Part shown: piece by piece, positions 27,220 through 37,189 of the stretch
How positions within the stretch are numbered: the stretch's first letter is position 1
Layout: each line of letters opens with the position of its first letter
Source of the DNA: Verrucomicrobiota bacterium
GTDB lineage: Bacteria > Verrucomicrobiota > Verrucomicrobiia > Limisphaerales > UBA9464
Assembly: GCA_016871805.1 (NCBI GenBank)
Contig: VHCG01000008.1
Location: 40,391 to 104,390 of the forward strand
Reading direction: 5' to 3'
Length of the DNA: 64,000 nt
The notes under the pieces: model-generated
What the model was told of the DNA's origin: nothing
The model's input: only the letters and a program-made list of their open reading frames with translations
Database searches by the model: none
Translations under genes and position numbers: made by a program

Positions 27220-29838
27220 CTACTGCACTGCGAGCAGCTCGGTCTCGGTCCAGGCGTCCTCGCGTTCGGAGTGGCGATCCCGGATGGCCTTCACGCTGGA
27301 GGACTTCACCGGTTCGGCCGTGTGCCCCCATTCCCGTCGGATGAAGGTCAGAAGGTCGGCCAGCTGTTCGTCGCTCAGGGCGGGGGCGAAGGCCGGCATG
27401 GCCAGGTTCCAGGTCACGCCCTTCACGGTCAGGGCATCCCGGACCCCGTGGAGTCCGATCCGGATCAGGCGCCCTTCGTTCCCGGTGGTCCATTCGGAGT
27501 CGACCAGCGGCGGGGCAAGACCTTCCTGGCCGCGGCCGTGCGGCTGATGGCAGGCGCCGCAGATGAGGGGATAGAGGTCCCGTCCGCGGGCGAAGCTCGC
27601 CTCCTCGTCCGACGTCAGGGGTCGGGTGACGGGCGTTGCAGCCAGACCTGATTTGCCGGGCCAGGCGATGAGCGGCTCCGCCTTGGCGAGGCGCTCCTTC
27701 ACGGCGGGATCCTCCAGCTTCCGCATCTCGACCCAGACCCGGGGTTCCTGCGCGAAGAGGATGGGCTTCACCGGGGGGGCGGCCTGTCCCTTCTTCGCGG
27801 GCGCGGGCAGGATGGCCAGGAATCCATCGAGCATCGCCAACTGCTGCCAGTCCCCGGCCTGCTTCGAGGCCGCCAATTCCAGCAGATCTTCAATCCGTTC
27901 CGGCTTCCCCTCGACGGCGATGCACTGCGCCAGCCCCTGAAGGAGTTGGACGTGTCCCGGCTGGGTCTGGGAGCAGTTCGGGTCCCCGACCAGGGCGTCG
28001 AGAAACTCGAGCTCCCGTCCGCCCAGACCGCTGAGTGCCGCGCTGAGACGCAGTGCATCGGGCGCGCTGTTCATCAGCAGGGCCCGCATCACGGCGTCCG
28101 CTGTCTTCGTCTTCAGCTGCCCGAGCGTCAGCAGCAGCTGGAGCTGTTCCTCGGCCGGGACGAAGCCCGCCTGTCGATACAACAGGTTGTTGGCCTTGGC
28201 CTGATGCTGGGTGCTGACCAGGAAGGGTTCCAGAAGACGGAGGCTGGCGGATCGGACCCGGCCGTCGCTGTCGGAAAGGGATCCCTCGAGGGTTGGGAGA
28301 TCCAGGCCACCGAGGCCCTCGAGGGTCCAGAGCGCCTGGAGACGTCCGAGTGGCGAGGGGTTCTTGTCCGCCCGGGTCAGCGCACGCAGTGCCGGGATCG
28401 CCGAGGGATCGGCCTGCTGGACCAGGTTGCGTTGGGCGGCATCGCGCCAGAAGCCGTTTGGATGGGATACCCTCGCGAGCCATTGGTCGGTGGTCGGACT
28501 GGCCCCGAGAGCCTGGTTCCGGTCGATCGGACGATCGGTCCGCACGATCCTCCAGATGCGGCCCTGGTCGACCGGCTGGAACAGGTTCCGGGACGCCAGC
28601 TGCTTGCGCAGGTAGCTCGTGAGATAGATCCGGTGCTGGATCAGACCGCGGTAGAAGTCGACGACGTAGAGAGCGCCATCGGGACCGTTGGAGAGATTGA
28701 CCGGACGGAACCGCTCGTCGGTCGAGGTCAGGAACTCCGATTCCGGGTGGGCATTGGTCGCCGTGAGCATCCCGGCACGTCCCTGGACGAGTTCCCGCCG
28801 CACAAAATTGCCCGTGGGTTCGCAGAGGAAGGCGTCGCCGACGTAGTCCGGTCCGAACTGGTCACCCCGATAGATCACAGGTCCGCAGGCCCCGGTGAAC
28901 GAGGCGAGCCTTCCCTCGGGTGAGAGCTGTCCGGGCTGGTAGCCCCGGTTGACCCCGGGGTTCACGCGCGCCGGGAAGGTCTTCATGCTGCGCTCGATCT
29001 GCTGGTTGGCCCCTACGGACGCCCGCAGGTTCGGATTGCGGGCCAGGTAGGCGCTGGGGACGAGATCGGCCCGGAGCGGATCCGAGTTCGAGTTGTAGTA
29101 GAGGCGGCCGACATCGTCCTGGGTGAGTCCCCACTGTCCCCGGAAGATTGTGTCGTCCGCGACCCAGTTCGTGGGGTGGCCCTTCCATCGATAGCGCTGG
29201 GTGTGGTTGGCGGAGTAGACCCAGTTGTCGAGGGCCCACATCAGACCGTTGCTCGCATGCTCCGGGTTCGACTTCGCCCCGAGGGTCGGGTCGTTCTGGG
29301 TCGCGTAGTCCGAAAGGACCAGGGTCTTCTCGTCGGCCTTGCCATCCCCATTGGTGTCCCGTGCAAACCAGACCCTGGGCGGCTCCGCCACGAGGGCGCC
29401 GTCCCCGATCAGCATCACCGTCCGGGGCATCACCAGATGGTCGAGGAAGACAGTGCGGCGATCCATCCGGCCGTCGTGGTCGCTGTCGGTGAGGATGACG
29501 ATGCTTCCGTTGGGCTCGGTCTCCCCGGTGCCGTCGGGATTCCGCATGTAGCCGGTCATCTCGACGACCCATAGGCGACCCTGGGGATCGAACTGCACGG
29601 CGACGGGGGACTGGACCAGGGGTTCGGCGGCGACGAGTTCGGCCCGGAAACCGTCAGGCAGGCGGAATGTCTTGGCCTCCTGCTCCGGGGTGAGCAGGGG
29701 CGCTGGTGGGATGCGGTCCTCCGGGACGACCTCCTTCTGGACCTCGCCGGCACGGTCCCCGCTCTGTCCCAGCAGGGTGGACGGCGACAGGATCAGGCCC
29801 GCGAGGAGCACGGCGGTGGCATGGCGTTGCGGTCTCAC
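27220..29838 (-). CDS. PVC-type secreted heme-binding dehydrogenase
   Basis: This 872-residue protein has a signal peptide (about 1-24). Residues about 50-430 are a beta-propeller of the membrane-bound dehydrogenase type (LPDGFRAELVAAEPLVQSPV, FDPQGRLWVVEMTGYMRNPDG, NGPDGALYVVDFYRGLIQHR). A helical HEAT-like region spans about 460-700. A C-terminal cytochrome c domain has CGACH near 790 and the distal Met in AMPAFAP. This layout is frequent in Verrucomicrobia and Planctomycetes, where it is presumed to oxidise sugars or alcohols in the periplasm. The substrate is unknown. Confidence 0.92.
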   Translation of the reverse strand: MRPQRHATAVLLAGLILSPSTLLGQSGDRAGEVQKEVVPEDRIPPAPLLTPEQEAKTFRLPDGFRAELVAAEPLVQSPVAVQFDPQGRLWVVEMTGYMRNPDGTGETEPNGSIVILTDSDHDGRMDRRTVFLDHLVMPRTVMLIGDGALVAEPPRVWFARDTNGDGKADEKTLVLSDYATQNDPTLGAKSNPEHASNGLMWALDNWVYSANHTQRYRWKGHPTNWVADDTIFRGQWGLTQDDVGRLYYNSNSDPLRADLVPSAYLARNPNLRASVGANQQIERSMKTFPARVNPGVNRGYQPGQLSPEGRLASFTGACGPVIYRGDQFGPDYVGDAFLCEPTGNFVRRELVQGRAGMLTATNAHPESEFLTSTDERFRPVNLSNGPDGALYVVDFYRGLIQHRIYLTSYLRKQLASRNLFQPVDQGRIWRIVRTDRPIDRNQALGASPTTDQWLARVSHPNGFWRDAAQRNLVQQADPSAIPALRALTRADKNPSPLGRLQALWTLEGLGGLDLPTLEGSLSDSDGRVRSASLRLLEPFLVSTQHQAKANNLLYRQAGFVPAEEQLQLLLTLGQLKTKTADAVMRALLMNSAPDALRLSAALSGLGGRELEFLDALVGDPNCSQTQPGHVQLLQGLAQCIAVEGKPERIEDLLELAASKQAGDWQQLAMLDGFLAILPAPAKKGQAAPPVKPILFAQEPRVWVEMRKLEDPAVKERLAKAEPLIAWPGKSGLAATPVTRPLTSDEEASFARGRDLYPLICGACHQPHGRGQEGLAPPLVDSEWTTGNEGRLIRIGLHGVRDALTVKGVTWNLAMPAFAPALSDEQLADLLTFIRREWGHTAEPVKSSSVKAIRDRHSEREDAWTETELLAVQ

Positions 29839-30093
29839 GATGCAATGACGGACGAATGGAGCGGTTGTTGGCTTCGAACTGGAGTCGGGCAGGGCCGCGA
29901 GAATTACGGTCGGGACCCTCGGATTGCAACCGGTCGGATGTGATTTGTCGGATGGGATTCTTCGGCGCGATCGGGATGCCCGAGGGGCATCATTCCGGGC
30001 AGGGGGTCCATCTGTCGGTTGATTGCCGCACGCGATTCATCAACCGTTTCCGACCGCTCCCGCTCCGGGGCCATCCCTCCGCCACGATCCACC

Positions 30094-32970
30094 ATGAACC
30101 CACCCTCCAGATCCTTGGCGCTGCGCCCCTTCTGGTGGGGGGGGGCTGGTGTTTCCTCCTGGCTGGCGTCGTTGGCGGCCTGTCTGGCGTTGGGTTCGAC
30201 CCGTGGTGCCGGGGTTTCCCCCGCATCCACCCCGGCGGCCCCCCGTCTCCTGGGGGGCGAGGAGGCGATCCGGGCCTTGGGGTCCCGTCTCCCGGCGGTT
30301 GCCCGGGCCCATCGGCGCAGTCCGGACCAGCTGGCCCTTCAGTTCCGGGTCGATCCCACGCTGTCCGTCGACCCCGGGGGACGACTGCTCCATTCGGATC
30401 CCGCTCCCCAGGGGCTTCTGCCGCCATCCGCCGGGTCCGGCACCGGATCCCCGGTGCCGTTGGAGGACACCTTCCGGCTCCATAGCCGGCCGGGATCGCA
30501 GCGGATCCTGTATCTCGATTTCGACGGCCATTTCATCTCGGGCACGATCTGGAACGCCTACTACTTCAGCGGGCACGACCTCCTGGCTCCTCCGTTCGAT
30601 TTCGATGGTCGACCCGATTCGTTCAGCGACGAGGAGCGGCGTCGCATCCAGGAGATCTGGTCCCGGGTGGCGGAGGACTACGCCCCCTTCGATGTCGACG
30701 TCACCACGGAGCTCTCCAGCGAGGACCAGATCCACCGGGTCGATGCCTCGGATTCCGAGTTCGGCACCCGGGTGCTCGTCAGCCCCCTGGCCAGTTATTT
30801 TGGCGACTACGGCGGCATGGCCTGGGTGGGCGTCTTCGGCGCCGTGGGACTCACCCATTCCTACTATCAGCCGGCCCTTGTGTTCCCGGAGAGGCTGAAC
30901 GGAGCCTCGCCCAAATACGTGGCGGACTCCGTCAGCCACGAGGCGGGGCATACCCTTGGGCTCAGTCACGATGGAACCTCCTGGGAGACCTACCATGAGG
31001 GCCACGGAACGGGGGAGACCGGATGGGCCCCGATCATGGGCGCCGCCTACTACCGGAACCTGTCGCAGTGGAGCCGGGGGGAGTACCCGGGTGCCAACAA
31101 CAAGGAGGACGACTTTGCCGTCATGCAGAACCATGGTCTGTCCCTTCGTCCCGACGACCACGGCAACGAGGCGGCGTCCGGGACACGGCTTCCGGGCGGA
31201 GGGAGGCTCGACGCAGAAGGGGTCCTGGAGAGCGGGTCCGATGTGGATGTCTTTGTCTTCGATGTCGACACCGGCTTCCTGAGGATTTCCGTTCTTCCGG
31301 TCAGGGTGGGACCGAACGTGGATCTGATGGCCGAGCTCCGCGATGCCTCGGGGTCGCTGGTGGTGGCCGACAACCCACCGGAGTCGCTCGGAGCCTCGAT
31401 CTCCCTCGCCGTGCCTTCGGGAACCTATTCCCTGTCGGTGCGTGGTGTCGGCAAGGCGGCAAATGGCGCCCATCTCGGCTATTCGAGCTATGGTTGCGCC
31501 GGATACTATTTCATCAGGGGCACCTCGGGTGGATCTCCGCCCTCCCCGCCGATCGCGATGGCCCAACGTCTCCGTACTGATGAGGACACGGCGACGGCGG
31601 TGACGCTGTCCGCCTCGGATACCGAGGGGGGCGTGTTGACCTACTCGGTGGTGACACCGCCGAAGTTCGGCGTGCTGACGGGAACCCCTCCCCACCTCAC
31701 CTATTCACCCGACGCCGACGCCAACGGCATCGACACCTTCGCGTTCAAGGCGGCCAATGGAGTCGGGGAGTCTGCGGAAGCGTGGGTCACGGTCGAGGTT
31801 CTCCCGGTCAACGACCCGCCGGTCGCGTCCTCCCAGAGTGTCAGGACTGACGAGGACATGCCGATCTCGATCCCCCTCAGCGGCTCCGATCCGGAGGCTG
31901 CAGAATTGAACTACATCATCGTCCGTCCGCCGACCCGGGGTGTACTGCACGGCACGGCTCCGGACCTGACCTACACCCCGAACCTCAATGAGACCGGGAT
32001 GGATACATTCACGTTCCGGGTTGGGGATGGGGTGGCGGAGTCGACGGAGATGGAGGTGACAATCGAGATCGGTCCCATGAACGACGCCCCGGTCGCCGAG
32101 GGCGTCGTGGTGACCACCGAGGAGGATCGCCCCGTCGGGGTCCGGTTGTCGGGTCGGGATGTCGAAGGCTCGCCTCTGACCTACGGGATCGTTGTGGCGC
32201 CGACTCGTGGGGTGCTGTCCGGGGTGCCCCCGGAGCTGACCTATACCCCGAACCTGGAAGCGACCGGGACGGACTCCTTCACCTTCAAGGTGAACGACGG
32301 GGTTGCGGACTCGCCGGAGGCGACCGTCACCATCGAGATCGCTCCGGTGAATGACGTCCCCGTCGCCCGGATGACCCTCACGCCACAGGTTGGTGAGGCC
32401 CCGCTGTCGGTCGCGTTCGACGGCAGCGGCTCGTCCGATGTCGATGGCGCAATCGCAGGGGTCGCGTGGGATTTTGGGGATGGTTCCTCGGGAATCGATG
32501 TCGTCGCCCGGCACGCCTACACCGAGCCGGGAACCTATGGGGTGACGCTGAAGGTCACGGACACCCACGGCGCCGTGGGGATCGTGCGGGGCGTGGTCGA
32601 GGTGGCCCCGAACCCCTCCCAGCTTCTCTGTGCGCGGGCGATCGATCTCTCCATCCTTCCTGGAGCCCGGGGCAACTCGGTTGTGGCGACGGTGCGGGTG
32701 ACGGATCGCAATGGGGTGGTCCAGCCGGGGGTCACGGTGGCCGGAACGTTCTCCGGACGGATTCCCCGGACGATCGTGGCGAGAACGCATGTCGACGGCG
32801 TGGCGGTCCTGACATCGGTTGCCCGAAAGCTCCCCGGGGCCGCGGTCTTCCGGTTGGAGGCCCTCTCGAAGAAGGGTTTTGTCCACGATCCGGCTTTTGA
32901 TGCCGCGGTGGAATCTTCCATCGTGGTCCCGATCTGGGAACGAGGGGTGGAGCTGGGAACCAGAGAATAG
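30094..32970 (+). CDS. Secreted zinc metalloprotease with cadherin-like and PKD repeats
   Basis: The start is the ATG at 30094 (MNPPSRSLALRPFWW), giving 958 residues with a signal peptide (about 1-40). A metzincin-type domain has HEAGHTLGLSHD at 282-293 with the three zinc histidines and the catalytic Glu. A beta-sandwich pre-peptidase-like domain follows (about 365-480). Then come three tandem-95/cadherin-like repeats of about 95 residues (each with a DED or EED start and a YTPN.. TFTF/SFTF core), one PKD domain with VAWDFGDG, and a C-terminal immunoglobulin-like domain. It is likely exported to the surface to digest proteins or glycoproteins. A degenerate partial copy follows directly. Confidence 0.9.
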   Translation: MNPPSRSLALRPFWWGGAGVSSWLASLAACLALGSTRGAGVSPASTPAAPRLLGGEEAIRALGSRLPAVARAHRRSPDQLALQFRVDPTLSVDPGGRLLHSDPAPQGLLPPSAGSGTGSPVPLEDTFRLHSRPGSQRILYLDFDGHFISGTIWNAYYFSGHDLLAPPFDFDGRPDSFSDEERRRIQEIWSRVAEDYAPFDVDVTTELSSEDQIHRVDASDSEFGTRVLVSPLASYFGDYGGMAWVGVFGAVGLTHSYYQPALVFPERLNGASPKYVADSVSHEAGHTLGLSHDGTSWETYHEGHGTGETGWAPIMGAAYYRNLSQWSRGEYPGANNKEDDFAVMQNHGLSLRPDDHGNEAASGTRLPGGGRLDAEGVLESGSDVDVFVFDVDTGFLRISVLPVRVGPNVDLMAELRDASGSLVVADNPPESLGASISLAVPSGTYSLSVRGVGKAANGAHLGYSSYGCAGYYFIRGTSGGSPPSPPIAMAQRLRTDEDTATAVTLSASDTEGGVLTYSVVTPPKFGVLTGTPPHLTYSPDADANGIDTFAFKAANGVGESAEAWVTVEVLPVNDPPVASSQSVRTDEDMPISIPLSGSDPEAAELNYIIVRPPTRGVLHGTAPDLTYTPNLNETGMDTFTFRVGDGVAESTEMEVTIEIGPMNDAPVAEGVVVTTEEDRPVGVRLSGRDVEGSPLTYGIVVAPTRGVLSGVPPELTYTPNLEATGTDSFTFKVNDGVADSPEATVTIEIAPVNDVPVARMTLTPQVGEAPLSVAFDGSGSSDVDGAIAGVAWDFGDGSSGIDVVARHAYTEPGTYGVTLKVTDTHGAVGIVRGVVEVAPNPSQLLCARAIDLSILPGARGNSVVATVRVTDRNGVVQPGVTVAGTFSGRIPRTIVARTHVDGVAVLTSVARKLPGAAVFRLEALSKKGFVHDPAFDAAVESSIVVPIWERGVELGTRE

Positions 32971-33034
32971 CCCATCGCGAGGGGCACGGAATCCGGAGAA
33001 CCGCTCACGCGTTATACGGCCGTCACAACCGCAT

Positions 33035-34147
33035 CCCATCAACGTCTCGGCCTCTCCAGCCAAGTACGGGCCCAACGTGGATCTCCTCGTGGAATTGCGG
33101 GATGCCGTCGGAATCCTGCTCTCCTCGGGCAACCCGGTGGATACCCTGGGGGCGACCCTAGCCCCGACTGTGTCGGCAGGGACGTATTTCCTGACCGTCC
33201 GTGGTACAGGCAAACCCGCCAACGGGACCGACTACGGCTACTCGAACTACGGATCCGTGGGGTTCTATTTTGTCCGCGGCACGGTCCAGAGCACAGGTCC
33301 TGTCGCCCTCGTGGCCGTCGCGAAGGCCACGCCCCAGACCGGGTATGCCCCTCTTGTCGTGAGCCTGGATGGCAGTGGCTCGTTTGATCAGGACGGCTCG
33401 ATCGTCTCCCATGGATGGTCGTTCGGTGATGGAACCTCGGGCGCCGGATCCGTCGTCAGCCACACCTACACCGCGGTGGGGACGTACACTGCGGTGCTGA
33501 CGGTGACGGACAGCCAGGGGTTGACCGCCAGCCAGTCGGTCCAGATCCAGGTCACCGCACCGAACATCAACCCCACCGCCGTGATCGCGGCCAGCACGAC
33601 TTCGGGGGTGGCTCCGCTGGCGGTGACCTTCAATGGTTCCGGATCCAGCGATCCCGATGGGACAATTTCCAGCTATGCCTGGAACTTCGGGGATGGAACG
33701 ACCGGGTCGGGCGCCACGGCGGGCAAGACCTTCAGCGCGGCCGGCACCTACACGGTGACCCTCACGGTGACCGACAACCGGGGTGGCAAGGGGGTCTCCA
33801 GCGCGGTGATCCAGGTGTCCCCGAACCAGTCCAAGGTCCTCCGGGTGGGTTCCATCACCCTCGCGGTGGTGACCACCTCTTCGGGCAAGAGCGTTCGGGT
33901 CACCGTCCGGGTCACGGATGGCAACGGTGTCGCCCAATCGGGGGTCACGGTTTCTGCCGCCTTCTCCGGATTGATCTCCAGAAATGTCTCCGGCAAGACA
34001 GACACTTCGGGCGTGGCAGTTCTGAGCTCACCCTCGACCAAGGCTTCCGGGACCGTGACCTTCAAGGTCAATGGCCTCGACAAGCGGGGCTACACCTACA
34101 ATGCGGCCCTGAACGCCGTGACCCAGCAGTCGATCACGGTGCCGTGA
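33035..34147 (+). pseudogene. Headless partial duplicate of the metalloprotease C-terminal half
   Basis: The open frame resumes homology to the preceding gene at INVSASPAKYGPNVDLLVELRDA, matching its FLRISVLPVRVGPNVDLMAELRDA region near residue 405. The copy keeps the pre-peptidase beta-sandwich, carries two PKD domains (HGWSFGDG, YAWNFGDG) where the full gene has three cadherin-like repeats plus one PKD, and ends in the same C-terminal domain. It lacks signal peptide and protease domain and has no plausible start at the homology boundary. Upstream codons of this frame overlap the intact gene in another frame and look random. It is probably a duplication or recombination remnant. Confidence 0.72.
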
Positions 34148-34275
34148 TGGTCTGGGACTGCCCGTCCTGAACCGGTGGGCGTTGAAAGGGGTTGTGGCTC
34201 CTCCCGCAGGCCCCGCTGCGGGCCCCGGTCGCGGATCGATGCCGGTTTCCCTCCCGTAGGGTGCCCGACCGAGGC

Positions 34276-36225
34276 TCAGTGCCCACCGGCGATGCCGAGG
34301 GCGGCGAGGATGGCGTAGGCGGCCGACGCCAGGGATTCGCCCGCCACGGCGCCTGAGGCCACGGGGATGATGTAGCGGTTTGCGGAAGACCGGTGCACCC
34401 GGGTCCAGACCACCGCCAGGAGGGCTCCGATGAAGAAGCTCAGCGAGTTGGCGAACGGGACCACGAAGGATAGGCCGAGTCCCATCGCCGAGGGCACCCA
34501 TCGGCGGATCCGTTCTGGGGTGAGGGCCTCGAGCAGCGACAGGGCGACCCCGACCAGTCCCCCCACGACAATGGCCAGGCGGGCACTGGAGGGAATCGTC
34601 TCGATGCCCCGGGAGAGGGCCTGGGCGACTGCATACCACATGGAGGTGGCCGGGGAGTTGAAGGCCTCGAGGGCCGCCTGGTTAGGCACGAGGATGTACC
34701 ACGCGGGCACCACGGCGAGGGTGCCGAAGAACACACCGTAGAACTGGGCGAGGAACTGCTTCCGTGGGTGCGCCCCCAGCAGGTAGCCGCTCTTCAGGTC
34801 CGTGAGCAGATCGGCGCTGGATCCCGCGGCACCCGCGGTGACCCCGGCCGTGATCAGGTTCACCGAGGTGTTGGCGGGTGCGAGGACCGCGTAGACGAAC
34901 TGGGTGATCTTGCCCATGGCCCCGATCGGGGTCGTATCGGTCTCACCCGTTGCCCGACACGCCACAAGGGCGAGGACAAAGGACAGCACCACACTGAGGA
35001 GCCCAAGCCATGGGGCGATCCCAAAGGCCAGCCAGCAGAGCAGGACGAGTCCCAGCGTGATGGGGACGCCCCCGAGCACCAGCCATCGGGTCGGCACCTC
35101 GATCGCCTCCATGGCCTCGTCCTCGGCCGACGCCGGACCGGTCGCACCCCCGCGCATGCCGCGGATCGCGCGCAGGATCGTCCGGTAGCCGACCGCGAAC
35201 GACGTGAGACCGGAGGCCACCAGGATCGATGTCCCCAGCCACAGGCTCCAACGCGTCAGCTTGACGCCCTTGACGATCCCGCCGTCGCCGAGTGAGGCCT
35301 CCAGATGTCCAAAGAAGCTCTTTCCGGGCTCGGACCAGTCCGACAGCCCCGCCATCTGGGGAGCGAGGACCAGATAGTTGATCGTCGCGCCGACCAGCAT
35401 CCAGCTGGACACCCGCATCCCGACGATCATGCCGGCCGCGATCAGCAGCAGGCTGGGTTCAAACCACATACCGAGGGTCTTTCCGGTCAGGGTCTGTCCC
35501 CGGATCTGGGCGACGGTCTGGTTGAAGAACAGCTGTTCGGGGATGTAGCCGAACGAGCGGAAGAGGGCGGAGACGACCCCGACGGCGAGCGAGAGGATGA
35601 GGGCTCGGGCCTTCAGGACGGATTCGCGTCCCTGGGCGTACAGGCTTCGGAGGGTCTCGGCCGCCGCGATGCCGGAGGGGAAGGGGAGCTGGTCGTGGTT
35701 GATCATCTGGCGCTTCATCGGAATGGCCAGAAAAACCCCCAGCAGCGCGGTGAACAGGACCCAGAGTCCGACCGGCAGCCAGCCGAGACGCCCCGCGTCG
35801 CCCGAGATCAGGAGCAGGGCTCCGACTGCCGTGGCCATGGTGCCTCCGGTGGAGTAGCCCGCCGCCGATGCCGTCGACTGCATGCAGTTGTTCTCAAGCA
35901 GGGTCATCCGGGTCCGGGCGAGTCCGGCCGCCACGAAGGCGTTCCAGAGGGCATAGCTGAGGACACAGGCTGTGATGGCGACGCCGAACGCCCAGCCCAG
36001 CTTCAGGGTTGTGTATAGGTTCGACACGCTCATGAGCGCGCCCAGGATGCCGCCCATGAGCACCGCACGCAGGGTGAGCTGAGGGGTGCCTTCACCGCGG
36101 AAGTACGTTCGGAACCAGACCCGGTCCCGCTCCTCTGGCGCGATCCGCGTCAGGTCCGGGAAGGATGATTCGGCCGAGGTGATTTCGGTGGGCGACGATC
36201 GGCGGGCGGGATCAGGGGTGGCCAC
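34276..36225 (-). CDS. OPT-family oligopeptide transporter
   Basis: From the GTG at 36225 the protein has 649 residues and some 14-16 hydrophobic segments. OPT family signatures are LTLRAVLMGGILGALMSVSNLYTTLK near the N-terminus, NNCMQSTASAAGYSTGG, PFPSGIAAAETL and AGSSADLLTDLKSGYLLGAHPRKQF near 455. OPT proteins are proton-coupled importers of oligopeptides or metal chelates. The frame is open back to an ATG at 36360, but that would overlap the DUF1294 gene and adds non-conserved residues, so the GTG is preferred with moderate certainty. Confidence 0.92.
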   Translation of the reverse strand: MATPDPARRSSPTEITSAESSFPDLTRIAPEERDRVWFRTYFRGEGTPQLTLRAVLMGGILGALMSVSNLYTTLKLGWAFGVAITACVLSYALWNAFVAAGLARTRMTLLENNCMQSTASAAGYSTGGTMATAVGALLLISGDAGRLGWLPVGLWVLFTALLGVFLAIPMKRQMINHDQLPFPSGIAAAETLRSLYAQGRESVLKARALILSLAVGVVSALFRSFGYIPEQLFFNQTVAQIRGQTLTGKTLGMWFEPSLLLIAAGMIVGMRVSSWMLVGATINYLVLAPQMAGLSDWSEPGKSFFGHLEASLGDGGIVKGVKLTRWSLWLGTSILVASGLTSFAVGYRTILRAIRGMRGGATGPASAEDEAMEAIEVPTRWLVLGGVPITLGLVLLCWLAFGIAPWLGLLSVVLSFVLALVACRATGETDTTPIGAMGKITQFVYAVLAPANTSVNLITAGVTAGAAGSSADLLTDLKSGYLLGAHPRKQFLAQFYGVFFGTLAVVPAWYILVPNQAALEAFNSPATSMWYAVAQALSRGIETIPSSARLAIVVGGLVGVALSLLEALTPERIRRWVPSAMGLGLSFVVPFANSLSFFIGALLAVVWTRVHRSSANRYIIPVASGAVAGESLASAAYAILAALGIAGGH

Positions 36226-36316
36226 GGCGTGAAGGGGTGATGTTGGTGATCCACGAGTGGACTGCAGCGGCCGGTGCCGGGGAAAGGCCAAATCGCAGAG
36301 GACGACGTGTGACGAG

Positions 36317-36577
36317 TCACAGTCTCCAGGCGGCCCACGCCCCCAGATGGACCAGGACAATGGACCAGGTCAGGATCTGGAACCCCCATTTCCGTGTCTT
36401 GTGACGGAACCACCGCTGCCCCAGCAACGCCCCGGGCCAGCCCCCGGCCAACGCGAGGAGATGGAGGGTCAGTTCCGGGATCCTCCCCTGGTGCCGGCGT
36501 GCCTGGGACTTGTCCGCCCCATAGGCGATGAGGGTCAGCGCACTCATCACGGCATAGACGCCCAGGATCCAGTTCAT
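36317..36577 (-). CDS. DUF1294 small membrane protein
   Basis: The start is at the ATG encoding MNWILGVYAVMSALTLIAYG, giving 86 residues with three hydrophobic segments. The conserved DUF1294 patterns are YGADKSQARR, RIPELTLHLLALAGGWPGALLGQ and RHKTRKWGFQ. The family's function is unknown; it occurs alone or fused to a cold-shock domain. It lies just upstream of the OPT transporter on the same strand. Confidence 0.88.
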   Translation of the reverse strand: MNWILGVYAVMSALTLIAYGADKSQARRHQGRIPELTLHLLALAGGWPGALLGQRWFRHKTRKWGFQILTWSIVLVHLGAWAAWRL

Positions 36578-36714
36578 GCGAAGGTCCGGGCCTGCCGGAG
36601 ACGGGTGGATCCGCCGGACAGAAAGGGAGGGCATCGGGTCCTGCGCTCGCACTTGGGACCGCGGGCTCGGATTCTGATTCCCGTCGAAACCGCCGTTCCC
36701 GTACGGTCTCGCCC

Positions 36715-37062
36715 GTGCAACCCGTGATCGTGTCCACTGGCGAGAAGGTCCACCTGATCCAGCGCCGGCATTTCGAGCTTGAACCCCATCGTCATTTTGT
36801 CGGAGCGGTCGAAGCCTACTCCGAGGGACTCCTGCGTGTCGTGGGCCATGTCTTTGCTGTCGACCCCTCGACCTTTGAATTCCGACGCCGTCCCGAGGTT
36901 CGGACGCGCATCGTCTCCGCGGTCAGTGGCGAGGTCCTGATCAACATCCTCCCGCCATCGGTGGACCTCACCAAGGTTGTCTACCGCCAGGAAGCCGGCG
37001 CGCTTCGGGTGACCGACGGCACCGATTGGCACCTGGATCTGAGTGAAGTCACCTGGCGGTGA
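36715..37062 (+). CDS. Conserved hypothetical protein
   Basis: This 115-residue protein starts at a GTG (alternative GTG at 36733). It has no signal peptide or membrane segment. Alternating hydrophobic strands (HLIQRRHFELEPHRHFVG, LLRVVGHVFAVDPSTFEFRRRPE, RIVSAVSGEVLINILPPSVDL) suggest a small beta-barrel. I do not recognise a characterised family. It is divergent from DUF1294 across 137 bp and is followed by a plausible terminator at 37129. Confidence 0.72.
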   Translation: MQPVIVSTGEKVHLIQRRHFELEPHRHFVGAVEAYSEGLLRVVGHVFAVDPSTFEFRRRPEVRTRIVSAVSGEVLINILPPSVDLTKVVYRQEAGALRVTDGTDWHLDLSEVTWR

Positions 37063-37128
37063 AAAGCCGACCCGGCGGATGGTGGGCCACCGCGGGTGAA
37101 CGGCACAGGGATTAGGCGGGAATCCGAT

Positions 37129-37148
37129 GTCCCAGATGGGACTTTTTT
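37129..37148 (+). terminator. Probable Rho-independent terminator
   Basis: A short stem GTCCC/GGGAC with loop AGAT is followed directly by six T. It lies 66 bp behind the hypothetical gene ending at 37062. The stem is only 5 bp, so confidence is moderate. Confidence 0.5.
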
Positions 37149-37189
37149 AAGCCGGGCGTTCAGCCACGCGAAGCAGTCTCCGATGCAGC

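Noticed and set aside
32819..33034. Upstream extension of the headless protease copy as its true N-terminus
   Set aside because: These codons overlap the intact gene in another frame, are Arg/Ser/Pro-rich and contain no signal peptide.
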